A stretch of 64,000 nt of DNA. It comes from Sapria himalayana. Its lineage: Eukaryota; Streptophyta; Magnoliopsida; Malpighiales; Rafflesiaceae. The position numbers and the translations under genes are program-made. Where the stretch lies: positions 1-64,000 of the forward strand of contig JAREIK010010144.1 of the NCBI GenBank assembly GCA_029783825.1, read 5' to 3'. Under the pieces are notes generated by a model. That model searched no databases. It saw only the letters and a list, made by a program, of their open reading frames with translations, and had not been told where the DNA came from. Positions 26,646-39,760 of the stretch are shown here, one piece after another. Within the stretch, counting starts at the first letter, position 1. Every line of letters begins with the position of its first letter.

Positions 26646-29600
26646 TAGGGGTGTAACTGAGCCAAATTGAGCTGTATTAACAAAGGCGTAGGTTTAGCTC
26701 AAAATATTTTGGAAGGACTTGGATTCTGCTCGAGTTCCTTTATTTTTTAAAATCCAAGCACGAGTTTCTCGAGCTCATCAAGATCGAGCTCAACTCGGGC
26801 TCATTCGTTTAAACCTCATTTCATTATAGCTCATGCTCGTTCATATGCGAGCTTGATTATAAGCTTATTTGTAAGCTCGATAAGGAGTTCATTTGTGAGC
26901 TCATTTGCAAGTTCAGTAAGGAGTTCATTTGTGAGCTCATTTGAGTTCATCTATGAGCTTGTTTATGATCTTTAAAAAAAATTAATAGTTTAGCATCATA
27001 TACTATATCTAAAAAAATCCTAATAACTTAATACAACAAGGCATTAATAATAACTAACATATCCAAACCAACTAAAAGTTACAACACAAATGAAATAAAA
27101 AAAACTTACAATCATCCTTAAAATTTAAAAATAATGTTTAAATCTAACATATAACAACTTCAAAATAATCTTTATATCTTCATCTTTCACCGCGATCTAT
27201 TCCATGTTTTGGCATATGGAGCTTTCAAAAAACTGCAAACCATTATAGTTAATATAGGTAAAATAAACTTCGAATAAAAATATAATAAAAGCTAAAAAGA
27301 ATACACATCAAATAATAAGATAAATAATAAGTAACTTTGAATATTTTCTAATTAACAAATAATAATATACCCATGTACCCAACATCAACTATATGCCAAA
27401 AATTAAAATTTATACAAGAAATTAAATCAGCTCCACATTATGCCATAAAAGCAACTTTCAAGTGTGAGGTATTTGAATCTCTTTGAAGTCCTCTTCATAC
27501 TATAATAATTGTAACAATTTATAACAAATAAAATAAAATATTAACATTGTAAAACAAAACCTAAACATGCACATAAACAACAATAAAAAAGCTCAAAATA
27601 TTAAATTTAATAACATCACAAAATCAAATTTAAACTTAAAATATGATAAAAATTTGAGATTTACTTTTCTTTTTCACTTTATCCCATAAAAAGCATGATG
27701 TGGAATTGATAAAACATCACATGTTATCTTTGATAACACTCAAAACATTAGAGACTTCATCTTCCACCAATCTAAGACATCAAAATTTAAATTTTCACAA
27801 AGATGAACACCTTCTTCTAGATATATATTTAAATCAGATTTAACTTGTTCAATTGATTATTCAAGATGTCTTATATAACTAAAAAATTAAGCCCTCGCTC
27901 CACTTGTTCCCATCTTCACAGCACTAGAAGATTCATTTTGATTCTCACTTTCACCCTGTTTTCACTACCATCTGCTTTATGAGCTTCAACATAATCTCTA
28001 TAAAAGCATGCACAAAGTTTCACGAATAGTTATAATATGCTCAATGATATCTGATCTTGAGTATATCATAGGAAAATGTCACTCAATCAATTGTATTTTA
28101 CTTCTTGGATCTAAAATGGTTGCCATAGAGATCAACAAATTGCACTCACCCCAATACATGTCAAACCCATCTTTCATCTTCATAATCATTGAATGCATAA
28201 ACTCATTTTCATCAAGATATTTTTCATCAAACAACCTCTTGATATTATAAAGCTTGGGAAAAAAAAATTTGATGTTGGATATTCAGAACCTACAATAACA
28301 TGTATGAAATTACCCAATTGAAATAAATAATTTTATAAGCATGTAAATCATAAAATTAATTAAGATTAGTCAAATAAAATAATAATATCTAAAATGATTT
28401 TTGTAAGTTCATTAAATGCTGCAATAAATGAGGAAATTTTAGCAACTTTAATCCAATCATTCTCACTAGGCAATAACAAACAACTTGCTTCTCTTTGTGA
28501 ATATCTAGGAAAACCAACTTTGAACTCCAAGATAGTCAACAACATAAATAATGCTGCATTCCACCTGTGCAACAATCAAAAATAAGTTTCTTTGAAGGCA
28601 ACTTCAATAGCTTCACAATTTCTCCAAAAATATTCAGATGACTCTCTGACTATGTCACATGTTTAATACTTTCTTGTACATTCTTAATTATATCTCCAAT
28701 CTCTAATAACCCATCTAGTACAAGAAGATTTAGATTATGTGCACAACACCTTACATGAAACAACTTGCCACAAAGAGCAAGTTGATTTTTATAGGAAAGG
28801 TATCTTTTGACATGCGAATAACAACATCAGTGTAAGAGACACTATCAACTATCACACTGCAAAATTTATCATCAATTTCTCATTCAACCAAACACTTCCT
28901 TAAGGCATCACAAATGGCAACTCCGGAATGATGTGGTAGTACATCACAAAAACTGAGAGTATGCTTTTGCAATTTCTAATTAGAATCTATAAAATGGCAA
29001 GTAACAACCATATAATAAACCTTTCGATTGGTTGACTTCTATATATCAATTGTCACAATTACTTAATTTTCATATTTCAGAAGACTATAAACTTTTTTAT
29101 TTTCCACCTCATAACTTGTAAAGCAATTTTTTTATAGTTGCATGACTAACCTTTTGATAACGTGGATTTAAAGTCTCCATCAACAAATTAAACACTCCAT
29201 GCTCCACACAAGAAAATGGTAGCTCATGGACCATGATCAAATGAGATAATATATCTCTAATCTTAGTTTGGTCATATTTAAAATTTTGTATTAAAGCTAC
29301 CATTACAGACTCTATTATAGAGGAATTGAGTGTTAGTTCCTTTTGTACAAACAACTTTATTTTCCTTCTAATACAATTTTCTTTAATGTGTCTGAGTAAG
29401 TGAGATGAAGTTCCAGCCTTAAGAAATGTAAATCACCACTAGCAATGGATGCATTCAGCCTTTTCTAATTTATCAAGAAGGGTGACTATTTTAAATTTAG
29501 ACCTTACTCTAGAGGTGCACTTTCTCTTCTTTGCGCAATTACCCCCACCCTCTTCACTATCTTCAACATTTTCAACCCCATCAACACCCATAGTTGTAGA

Positions 29601-30725
29601 TGATGTGTTTTCCTTATTCAAATTCACATTTTCTACAACAACATCTATAGCATTTTCATTATATGACTTTTTTGTGAATTTTCAGGGGATAACATACTGA
29701 CAACATGGTCCGGCATCCTGTACAGCATAACAAAACAAATTGAAAAATAAATAAGGTAGATTTCATATAATTTCAAAATGGAAATTGTATATGAAAATTT
29801 GGAAAACTTTAAACACCCCAATTTAGCAACATAGAATTCAATGAAAAATAGTAGAAGACATTCGATTCACACTTTCATTAAAACATTAACTATTGGGTCT
29901 ATCATAACAAGTTTATTTTATGTTTTCTTTTTCATTTGGTATTCATTCTACTAGAGCAAGGGGTGAAAGAGACAAAGGTCAAAAGAGAGCTGAGAGAATT
30001 GTAGCCTGCAGAGATGAGTTTTTCCCACTATGATGCAAAGATCGGTAGTCTAAGTAAATTGAGTCATTAAAATCTAAGTTGGTGCATTGGTCATGCATTC
30101 TTTGCAGCAAAATATAGCCTTGCACTCGATGCTTTGATTTGTAGAAGTTAGTGAGAGATGGAGCAATGTCATTTCCAACAATATTTCAACTTTCCCATTC
30201 TAGAGACCAAGACATAGAGAACAAGACCAAAGCTATAAGTTGCAAAGAGATTGGCCATAAAGATATAACAAATTAATAATGGAAGAAAGGAAAGAAAGAA
30301 GAGAACAAGGGAGAGTGCGGCATGGCGAGTGTCGGGCAGTGGTAGAGAATGGGAGAGCAGACAGAGTAATATCTAATATGGTCTTTAAGGTTTTTTAATG
30401 GGGATGGGGATGAAAAGACCAGAAATTTGGAAGTTAGATCATCGAAGTGATTGAACATGTGTCAAACTTTTCGTGAGCCTATTCACGAGCATGTTCACGG
30501 ACATATTGCGAGCCTATTCGTGAGCATGTTCATGAGCTAGTAAATGAGCCTATTTACAAACTTTTGCAAGCTAAACATAAGGAAGCTTGGGTTCAGCTCC
30601 TTTAACTTACTAGCTAAAATGAAGTTTGGGCTCGGCTCATTTAACTTAAGAAACAAATTAAAATGAGCTTTTACCGAGCTGAGCTCCGAATGAATCATGA
30701 ATCATTTTGTTCGGTTACACCGCTA
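26646..30725 (-). mobile_element. hAT transposon (RICESLEEPER/DAYSLEEPER type), full length but dead
   Basis: Ends are TAGGGGTGTAAC at 26646 and the complement of TAGCGGTGTAAC at 30714-30725, matching the common plant hAT terminal pattern. Subterminal regions carry repeated GAGCTC, TGAGCTCATTTG and CGAGCATGTTCA words (26690-26960 and 30465-30680). The flanking octamers are tatctatt and tatctatc. These are compatible with an 8-bp duplication with one change, but inside a TATC array that is weak evidence. The element is about 4.08 kb and contains one minus-strand transposase relic. The array has the same orientation on both sides, as expected for a simple insertion. Confidence 0.9.
27650..29630 (-). 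pseudogene. hAT transposase pseudogene (zf-BED, hAT C-terminal dimerisation)
   Basis: Read on the minus strand. An N-terminal BED-type zinc finger lies around 29460-29370 (AECIHC, then after damage GTSSHLLRHIKENC). Next come VHELPFSCVEHGVFNLLMET and LNPRYQKVSHATIKKL at about 29230-29120. Then KLFHVRCCAHNLNLLVLDGL (about 28780-28720) and RWNAALFMLLTILEF (about 28565). A DUF4413-like RNase-H segment follows with MKDGFDMYWGECNLL and ILDPRSKIQLIECHF (about 28180-28075). The C-terminal dimerisation motif is NFDVLDWWKMKS with SKITCDVLSIPHHAF (about 27790-27690). This is the complete domain order of plant RICESLEEPER-like transposases, about 650 residues. Multiple stops and frameshifts make it inactive. 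The start was set at the ATG at 29627. Confidence 0.9.
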
Positions 30726-30729
30726 TATC

Positions 30730-30772
<43 letters not shown>

Positions 30773-31700
30773 CATTCTGTCTATCTATCTATCTATATTT
30801 TTATCAATCTATCTATCTGTCTATCTATTTATCTATCTATATGTCTATCTATTTATATATCTATCAATTTATTTGTATATCTATTTATCTATCTATTTGT
30901 CTACCTAACTATTTATAAATCTATCTATACATCTATCTTTCTGTTTATCTTTTTGTCTATTTATCAATGTATCTATCTATCTATTTATCTGTCTATCAAA
31001 CAATCAATCTATCTATCTATATATCTATCTATATATCTGTTTATCAATCAATTTATCTATCTATCTATTTGTCTATCTATCTATCTATATAACAATATAT
31101 CTATCTATCTAATAATCAATTAATCTATCTATCTATCTATATGTGTATCTATCTATCTGTCTATCTATCTATTTATCTGTCAATCAAATCATCTATCAAT
31201 ATGTCTATCAATTTATCTACCTATATTTCTATCTATCAATTTTTCTTTTTATTTGTCTATATATGTGTCTATCTATCTATCTATCTATTTATCTATCTAT
31301 TTGTCTATATATTTGTCTATCTATATGTCAATCTATTTATCTATCTAACTATTGCTCTATCAATTTATCTATCAATATGTCTATCAATCTATCTATCAAT
31401 CTCTCTATCAATCAATTAATCTATCTATCTATAAATCTATCTATCTATAAATCTATCTATCAATTTGTATATCAAATTGCCTATCTTTCTATCTATCTGT
31501 CTATTTGTCTCTCTGTTTGTTTATTTTTCAGTCTATCTATATTTCCATGTATCTGTATGTCTGCATGCCTGCCTCATTGTCTGCCTGCTTGAATATGTGT
31601 CTATCTATCTATATATCTATCTATCTAATGGTTTGTCTATCTATTTTTATATATGTCTATCTGTCTATCTATCTGTATGTCTATATGTTTATTTGTCTAT
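30726..31700. repeat. TATC array between hAT and fold-back CACTA
   Basis: Continuation of the TATC array after the hAT insertion. A TA run lies at 30748-30771. Near 31550-31590 the units drift to TGCC/TGCA. It ends flush with the CACTA-type terminus that starts at 31701. Confidence 0.95.
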
Positions 31701-32280
31701 CACAACAAAAAAAGCCCAAGTAGTTAAAAAAGTTCTCTAGCTATTTGGGCTTAGTTTGTCACTAAAATAGAATAATGATGTATTTATGATGGAAATTATC
31801 TCATGCTAAAGTGCTTATTTGAAAATTTTAATGGAAAAAAATTCCGTAGCAAATTTTTGAACGATGAAAATTCCCTATCTAATTATATTTTTTTCCCTTG
31901 CTAATTTTGATCATAATTAAGAGTAGTTATTAATATTTTTCAACTGAATATATTTATAAAATTTCTTAGCTAAATTAGCGAGGGAAAAATTCCTAGCTAT
32001 TTTCATTCTAAAACTATTTTGACGATTTACTTTTTTTACAAAAAGTTTGATTAGATATTTTTAAATTTTTATTTTAAATTGAAAAACAACATATACTATA
32101 AACCATTATTTTTAATTAACAAAACATAGGTATATATTCATTTAAAACTATATCATCATCCTCATCATTAGATGGTTCATTTGTGCTAGGCTCTCTTACG
32201 TGGGTACTCTACTGGAACTCGTTGTGCTATATGTCTCGCCAAGGCCACTAACTATGACTCCATATAGGTAATATGCTATT
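31701..32280 (-). repeat. Left inverted arm (CACTA 3' end, inverted)
   Basis: Matches 39655-40288 in inverse orientation. Landmarks are CTAGCTATTTGGGCTTA (31737), ACTATAAACCATTATTT (32095), TATATTCATTTAAAACTA (32132) and GTGCTAGGCTCTC (32184). The arm is interrupted by small indels only. Confidence 0.88.
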
Positions 32281-32510
32281 GCATTGCATTCTTTATTTCT
32301 TTCATCGCATCATTCACTTCTTTCATTTCCTACACTACTTCCTTCAAACGAGTTTTCTAAAGGTCCATGAAAACCCTCAATTGGTTTAGAAGCAGTTGTC
32401 ATATGTTTCTCCAAGAGTTCCCGTGATAAAATAGAATATAAAAAAGTTGTGCTAGGTATAAATAATTTAAATATTATATTTTCCATTACACACTTAACTT
32501 GTAACATTCA
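32190..32510 (-). pseudogene. 3' fragment of a TNPA-like gene (left arm)
   Basis: On the minus strand this is the end of the coiled-coil exon of the TNPA-like gene. The segment 32250-32190 corresponds to 20275-20355 (GAGTCATAGTTAGTGGCC against GAGTCACAGTTAGTGGCA). The stretch 32340-32270 reads as a Glu/Met/Lys-rich helix in the homologous frame. Only the last exon portion is present, and it stops being recognisable around 32510. It is the mirror image of the fragment at 39600-39760. Confidence 0.7.
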
Positions 32511-33320
32511 CTATAGTAGTCAAATAGTTATTGAACCACCAAAGTAGTGGCCACTTTCATAACAACTATATAGTTTTACTCACTTGATTCTACTTAGAAA
32601 ATCACTCTCTTTGATACATATAAAAAAGAATGAAATGAACACAACCCACTTGTGGCACACACTACACCATGGCTACATCAAACATACACACGGTGCACGT
32701 CCAGTACATCAAGCACACATGCAAGTTCACTACACCACACACACACTATGTACTTCTAGGCAGTTATGCCCCACAGCTACATGTCTACAGGACCACATCT
32801 CATGGCATCTCTACCCATTGGACCATGCACTCATTAATAGCATATGCTTGCAAAATAAATCAAACAATAATAAGAACTTTAAAAAAACACCTTTTGCAGC
32901 ATCTTCTGCAATATAGAGCCACATGATCCAATTGATAATTTTTATATTGGTGTACTAGTCAATCAATGGTACATGCATTAATGACTACCTCAGTTGATAT
33001 CGATTGAACTATATATACGATATGAGTTACTATAAATATGCTCCTTCAATGTTCCATTGGGCATGAACTAATAAACAAACATACAGCCTCCATCTTGACA
33101 ATATCCAATGAATTGTATAAGTTTTTGTGATGTATTCTTGAAAGTAGAGTCATCTAAAAAAGATGTAAAAATGGTCCAAACAATAATTAGTAGCTACAAT
33201 TTTTCGATTAGTAGAAAGAAGATATTTTAGCATTATGCATTAACCATGCAGTTATCATAGATTTAAAAAAATATAATGCTTCATTATGCTAATAAGTCTT
33301 GTTAATTATGAAATTTAAAA
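32511..33320. other. Unassigned internal segment of the fold-back element
   Basis: The stretch 32630-32840 is richer in C and in CACA words than the surrounding AT-rich DNA and stays open in two forward frames for more than 250 bp, but I recognise no protein family. The remainder to 33320 is AT-rich with no visible coding content. It could be a piece of captured host DNA. Confidence 0.4.
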
Positions 33321-33900
33321 ATTTGTAATAAAAAACCATTAAATAATTAATTTTATAATTAAAATCATTTTTAAAGATATATTAAAAATAAATGAATATA
33401 TATATAAATTTTTACTAATAAAAAGCTAATATAATTAATTGAACAATAAAATAAAATATATATACAAAAATATTTTAATTAATGAATAGACAAGTAAATA
33501 TTCATATTATTTAAAGTTAAAAAATATTTTTATGATTAAAGGAAACTTCTAAAAAAATAATTACTAAAAGATTTGAAATTTTTGAATAATAAAAAAAATT
33601 GCAATTTTTCATAAAATTTTTTATAAAAATAAATTGAACTTAAAGATAAATACATAGATATTTTAATTAAATCAAAAAAAATTGTTGATTTAAAAAATAA
33701 TATTTTTGTGTGGTAATTAATAGAACACTTCAAGTGTTTTAAGGGTTTAGAAATAGTTATTTATAATATTACTAATGATACTTTTTTGTTCTAAAAAAAT
33801 TAAAATTTCCCCTAAGTTGATTTGAAATCAAGTTTTATTTTTTGACCCTACTGAAATTTATAAGAATTAAAGAATTGAGTAGGATTTTTATTATTAGCTT
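33320..33900 (+). repeat. AT-rich module shared with the CACTA element at 60.9 kb
   Basis: Aligns with 61670-62240 in the same orientation: ACAAGTAAATATT, ATTACTAAAAG, TTTGAATAATAAAAAAA, a segment ending in CTTCA(A/T)GTGTTTT, TGATA(C/T)TTTTTTGTTCT, and AAATTTATAAGAATTAAA followed by TTGAGTA. The module is non-coding in both copies. It precedes different inner sequences: an EDR2-like fragment here and unidentified exons there. Confidence 0.8.
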
Positions 33901-35117
33901 TTAATTTTCCATTTTTATTAAAATATTAAATATAACTTTTTTTAATGATTTTCTCACTTTAAGTAATATTTTGAATTTTATAAATTATAAATTAAATCAA
34001 ATAATATTAAATTTTATGCCTTTAAAATTATATCATATTATATTCAAAAAAAATAATATGAATTCTTAAAAATTGATTACCATAATATATATATATATAT
34101 ATATATATATGTGAAATACTTTTTTATAATCTCATATTATTTTTTTATTTATGAATAATATTTGAAATTTATCCATAAATAATAAATAAAATAAAATGTT
34201 GTATTTTTTGTATAGTTATACATTTTTACAATTTATTTATGGTTATATTATAAATATGTTTTTAAATTAATGAAATAATATAAAAATTTGATTACCAATT
34301 ATTAGTTTTCAAGGTTATTAGTAATATTTTTATTCTTTATTTTTATAGAGATTAATAAATTTTTTTATTTCTAAAATTAATTTCATTAATTAATAAATAA
34401 TATTACAAAAAAATAACCATTAAAATTTCATTAACAATTAACCATAAATTTTTTTATCAGTAAAATAATATCATTTATGGTTAAATAAAAATGCATTTAA
34501 TTTTTTTAATTTAAATTAATAAATTATTATAATTTTATTTTGCTTTTTAATTTTTGTCTCTTTTTTTTCTATATATTTACATACATTTTTTTATTTTGAG
34601 TTTTCTTGAAATATAAAAATGCTAGGGCAAGACATTCAAGCACTTAAACAATTTTTCATAACTTTGCGAATGAATAATCTCAAGTGTATCAAGTCAATAC
34701 CCATTTCAAAAAAATGTGGTAATTATGCTTGTTAATTGCTTAGATCTTCATGGCAGTTTGGCTGATATTATAAATTTTACCGGAAATTAGTTTTCTTTTC
34801 GGATTCATGGCTTTATAGTTTTGGTTGCATTTTTAGTTCGTCAACATGGCTAATCAAAGCATCCTATTAGGAACCAGTTAAAAGCACAATAATAGACTCG
34901 TGCATCCGTGTCACTAGTAATGGGAGAGTAACTATTAATACAAAATAAACACATGCGAGTACTGATTCATCTCTCCCCAGACTCCTTGATAGTTTTTTGC
35001 ATGTTTGATGATTCTCATCCTCATCTTCTATATACAGGTATTCTTCATTTTGATGCTATACAACACTTTAAATCATCATGATCGACTTAAGGTATGAACC
35101 ATTATTATGCTATACAG
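33901..35117. other. AT-rich internal sequence, no gene recognised
   Basis: Mostly A/T with a TA run at 34086-34110. From about 34620 the composition becomes more balanced and may include intron or upstream exon sequence of the captured EDR2-like gene, but no exon could be assigned with confidence before 35118. Confidence 0.5.
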
Positions 35118-36347
35118 GTCTTCTTCATCCATAAAAGATCTATAAAATGTTTCACGATATTTCACAATGATGCAATGAAATTCGATGTGATTGCACCCTC
35201 TCATTGGAAAATATTTGGTTGTCAGAATGGTAATATCTAGCCTTTTTTCTGCTCCTTAGTGTGTTTTAAATGTGGCTTTGAATTTAATTTATGCTAAGTA
35301 TTAGCACCAAATATTATAGGGTTGGACTTTTCATGGAAGCAAAGGATTGTGGCAGTCATGGCAGAGTAAGTTTAAGTTCTGAGAACTGTGGCTTGTAGCT
35401 TGTTTGCTTCATTTATCAATGCGAGAAATTTTGCTTTCAGCATTGAGATGATCATTCTGCTATAAAGGTTGTTGGTGTTTTTGATGGGACTTGCGAATCC
35501 ATTTTCCAAACTCTCATTTCTTTAGGTTCTTCAAGATATGGGTAAGGTTCTTTTGTATAATTTCACGTCTTCCTAAAATTTTCTTAACTTCTTGATAGAA
35601 AACTAATCTATATTCTTTCAGTAGATGGGCCTTCTATTTCTACATAGGCAGCATGGTTGAAGATCTTGATGTGCACACTGATATTATTCACAAGCAGTTG
35701 TACAATGAATGACTTCCCTGATAAGATGAACAATTGTTGCTTGATGAGTTGTGGAGGTAAAAAAAAGCTATATCTCTACCAACATAATTTTGCTTTATAG
35801 ATTCACCATAATATTTATAGAGTTATTTACTTAGTATATTTACATTCATAAGTTATAATGATAATAAATAAAAATAATTTTTTTATTTATTAATTCAAGT
35901 AATTTACCAAACATTCTTTAAATGTGTTAATTATCCTTTTGGTTGAATTTAATTTATTTGCTAAGTGGTCTTTTAGTTTGCATTTTAATTGTTATTTTAG
36001 CTATAACTCAAACCATAATGTACTATGTGTATATGTTTTTGGGTTTTCTTAATCTCAAGTTTGGTTTGTATAATGTGTGATTTGCATTAGTTAATTAACT
36101 AGACCCTCAAGTTGTAGGGGTCTAAAACCAAGAGATCTATTGATGCAGTGATATTGGGGAATGAAAGAGATGGAATTGATGGTATAGAAATGCATAAATG
36201 AAATTTTGATTTTTCATGGAAATTATTAACATTTATTTTGTGAATTTGATATCTCTATTTTGGTTGTCTTGGCAGTTATTCTATATCATTCGTTGATTCA
36301 CAAGAAATATGCTCCACAATAGGGCTACATTAGAGGAGGCCTTAAAA
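35118..36347 (+). pseudogene. Captured exons of an EDR2-like (START-domain) gene, introns retained
   Basis: EDR2-like plant proteins combine PH, START lipid-binding and DUF1336 domains. Six exons of the START region are visible with splice borders: 35118-35229 (MKFDVIAPSHWKIFGCQN, donor gtaata), 35320-35365 (VGLFMEAKDCGSHGR), 35441-35541 (VVGVFDGTCESIFQTLISLG, then SSRYG), 35622-35720 (RWAFYFYIGSMVEDLDVHTD, then IIHKQLYNE), 36118-36181 (KPRDLLMQ, then YWG) and 36276-36347 (VILYHSLIHKKYAPQ, then GYIRGGLK). Family sequences recalled for comparison read SHGRHWDDHPAI, SRSEWDFCFYKG, KRRDLLLRRYWR and VILYHSVFHKKCPPQKGYVR. Stops replace W in HWDD, W in DWLP and residues in the last two exons, and one donor is AT instead of GT. 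Retained introns show capture at the DNA level by the CACTA element (Pack-CACTA style). The PH and DUF1336 parts were not found. Confidence 0.88.
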
Positions 36348-37754
36348 GTAACATAGGCTACCCTTTTTTTAACTTTAGCTTTAAATGTTGTTTGTTTAGA
36401 GCAATCTCAACCTAATGTTTTACTTTCACCTTAATTCACAAGAAAATGCTAATGAACTATGATATAAAGATGACTGACTCTACATTGGATGTTAGCTTAA
36501 ACTAATATTTATTAATCTTTGGGTGGTAGGATTAGAAGGATGAGGGGTCGCATATAGGTATTTTGGTATATTATTTTTATTGCTTATTTTATCTTTTACA
36601 AATGTGTTGTGTAATTATATAAATACTAATATTGGTTTTCATAATAACTTTGAAGTTAAATTTTTGTATGAGAGAAAAATATATTAAGATGATTAATCGC
36701 TAGAGAAATTTTTATATTACATAGTCTATTCTAACACAGTCTCTTCAAATTTACTGAGTAAAATTAATCGATATATTTATCTTTTTTTATAAATCTTGTA
36801 AAAGCGAGCACCTTGTGTAGTTGAGTGTGAATGTGATCTTCATATCTATCTTATCTTATCCTAATATATAGAAGCATTTTAAATATAAAGGCTAGATAAA
36901 AAAATAAATTGTACCAATATCTTATCTTGACAGTCTTACCTCAAAATATTGAAAAGATCATGTATGATAAATCTTGAATTTGAGACTTATTATTCTTAGA
37001 GTTTGGACAAATTTTTGTCATCACATAAAGAAGTTATATCTTATTAGATAGAAAAATATATCTATTTGAACATTTGAATAAGTCATGAAATTGAAGACCA
37101 AATGGAAGAACATATTCATCCATTATTTGAATTCCACAAGAATTTGAAAATTGGATTTGAAAATATATCTATTATAATTGGTGCTACTTATAAATTACTA
37201 TAAATTCTTAGGAAATCTCTCATTTATAGTGATTGTCTTATAAATGTGTAAAATAAGTGTTGTAAAACTTTATGTCTAAGTATATTCCATGCTAATTCAT
37301 AGATATTTAAATCTTAAATGAGATTATTAATTCTACTTTCTTTTAATATAATCAAATCATATCCTCCTTCAATTCTATACATTCAAACACAACCTAAATA
37401 GTAAATAGGCATGAGGAAGCATTAGAAGAGCTTATGGATAATGGAAGGTCTTCTAAAGTGAACCATGATCTTCATGCTCCTATACTCCAAAAATACTTTT
37501 TTTACAACTTTCAAAATGTTCTTGTTAAACACAATCTTATTTTTCAAATTATGATGTATTAGTTTGCAGAATATCAAACAATCAAATTTATCTTCCAAAA
37601 CTATCATCAGAAGCTCCATGATTTTGCTGGTTAGACCAATTTTATCAGCTATTTAATTTTTTCCACGATATTCTATACTTATTGATATATTTATATATAT
37701 TTGAGATGAGTGATTTTAATGTGATTTAACAAGTTTAGAAGTAGATGATAAATG

Positions 37755-37811
<57 letters not shown>

Positions 37812-38280
37812 ATAAAGAGTGTTTATAACTATTAGGAGAGTGGCTTGAAGACCAATAATTTTTTCATGTGTGCCTTGCTGTATGAAGTTTGCAAATTTTG
37901 TAGCCAATTGATTTTGTTCTTGTTGGAAGGGCAAACATCTATTTTTGAAGTTGTTTATATATTTATTGTTTAATTAATTTAATAAGTAAAAATTGTAAGG
38001 TGTTTTTTTCATGCGTTCCTTGCTACACGCACATGAACTAGTTGAAAATAATTTGATAATTAAAAAAAAAGTTGAGTCTTTATGTTTTTTGTATATTTAT
38101 TGTTTAATTAATCTTTTGATAATGAAAAATTAAACATTTTGAGAATTTAAAACTACAAAAACACTACCTAGTTGTCTAGAGCAAGACAACCCTGACTAGA
38201 ATCAAGTGCCTCCGCTTCTCTCTCCGACATAGATACACCATAACCTAATAGTCGAGTAAGAGAGATTTCCTTCAGCCATG
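36348..38280. other. AT-rich internal sequence with a TA microsatellite
   Basis: No further EDR2-like exon was recognised after 36347. A long TA run occupies about 37757-37807. Short minus-strand open frames (37422-37619, 37716-37934) show no family resemblance and the second crosses the TA run. Nothing else is assignable. Confidence 0.55.
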
Positions 38281-39495
38281 AGATTTTTATTGATTTGAGA
38301 TACGCTTTCTACCCGTACTCTTCATCGTTTATCTTAATGCAAAAGTGTGTGTTTTGATTCTGGTGTTTATTTTTCCAAATTCATCTTTTGCCTAGCTATT
38401 ATATATTCTCTCATAAGACTTGGCTTACTAGTTCTAGTAATAAAATTGAGTTACCATATATTATATTTCTATATAAATTATATAGTAGATATTTGTGTCT
38501 ATATGACATCATGTAAAGTCACAGTTGTTACCACAATTATAAAAATGGGTGAAGATCCTACTCATGCACAAAGTATTAATCTGGATGTTCGTGGTAAATC
38601 ATTACAAGTACCAAAATCATGAATCACCATGGTATGCTTGGATTGATTATATGCACTGATTCGTATACATACTTCAATCATGTGTGATATAATGCATTCG
38701 GATTGTGTGGATGTTGATGTTGCACATTAGGTATGCATGCTTGATATCCATGTATTTTGCCACTCAGACAATCTATGGATTTGGATGTTAATCACAAAAT
38801 GAGTGTTGGTATTTGTGGAGAGTAGTTTGTATATTTGGATGTGAAAAATGCTTGCTGGCTATTAGATATTGCTAAGGATTTAATTAGGAAGTGTCCTAAT
38901 GCAACCTAAAACTAAGTCTAAAGCTCATGGTAAGAGTCGCTAATAAAATTGAACTGATGGGCTTCTTTGTGCCAAATAAGATAACTAAGTACATGCTATT
39001 TTTTGTGATTTTTAGCTAGATGTTTTTTTTAGAGATAACAAATTGTTCATATTAGGTTTATTTGATTGATGATCATGTGTGTAATAGCTAAATCTAGCTC
39101 TAAGCAAATTATATTTTCTTTACATAAATCTTTAATGTTCCAATATTTATTATAGTTTATTTTGATATGTTTGTACCAATTTGAAATAATTTCTTGATAA
39201 GTATATTGGTTCATTTTTTTCTGGCTTGTTATTTTGTTGATTGGTTTTATCTCATTATTTTTCATAACTATATTTCATCATCTTCTAGGTAAAAAGTCTA
39301 AGCCTCTATTTGTATTTGTAGACGAAGCATCAATAAAGGACTGGAAAATGCTCGATGATAAGTATTGTTTTGTATATGCAGCCTCTAAAATAAATGAAAA
39401 GGTATCGATAAAATGCTTGAAATTGGGAAATAAACTTGTTGTGGATGCTTTAGCTACTAGATCTAGTCAACAAGCACATCTAACAATTTAGTAAT
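38280..39495 (+). other. Unidentified moderately complex segment, possibly captured DNA
   Basis: Two forward open frames stand out from the AT-rich background: 38347-38622 (ending VTVVTTIIKMGEDPTHAQSI, then NLDVRGKSLQVPKS) and 39234-39491 (FVFVDEASIKDWKMLDDKY, then LGNKLVVDALATRSSQQAH). I cannot assign either to a family. They could be exons of a second captured gene or decayed CACTA coding sequence. Confidence 0.35.
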
Positions 39496-39599
39496 ATTTT
39501 CCTTCATGTAAGCTTGGTTTTGTTTTGTGTTTAGAGTGTGCCTTTTATTAGTTAATATTATTGTAGCTTTGATTTGTGATTTTAGTGTTGATGATTATG

Positions 39600-39760
39600 T
39601 TGTTGAGGAAGTTCAAAATACTTTTTATGAGCAGTACCAAATGAAATACAAAAGTAGATGCCTTATATGGAGTCACCGTAAGTGCTCTTTAAAAGACAGA
39701 TAGCACATAGAGTTCTAGTATAGTTCCCAAGGAGGAGAGGCTAGCACAAATGCATCAGCT
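39600..39760 (+). pseudogene. 3' fragment of a TNPA-like gene (right arm)
   Basis: Corresponds to 20265-20355: TATGGAGTCACCGTAAGTG, then ACAGATAGCACATAGAGTTC, then GGAGAGGCTAGCA. Only the last exon end is present, with small deletions relative to 20.3 kb. It lies 530 bp from the right terminus and mirrors the fragment in the left arm. Confidence 0.78.

Noticed and set aside
22840..26656. Open frames up to 218 codons in TATC arrays, some looking like membrane proteins
   Set aside because: Same artefact: the hydrophobic YLSI repeat mimics membrane segments but follows the 4-bp repeat exactly, with overlapping frames.
26638..30733. The 8-bp hAT target duplication (tatctatt/tatctatc) as proof of insertion
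   Set aside because: Inside a TATC array any neighbouring octamers would match this well. The insertion is supported by the ends and domains instead.
37716..37934. Small minus-strand frame crossing the TA run
   Set aside because: Half of it is a Tyr-Ile repeat, and the rest shows no recognisable motif.
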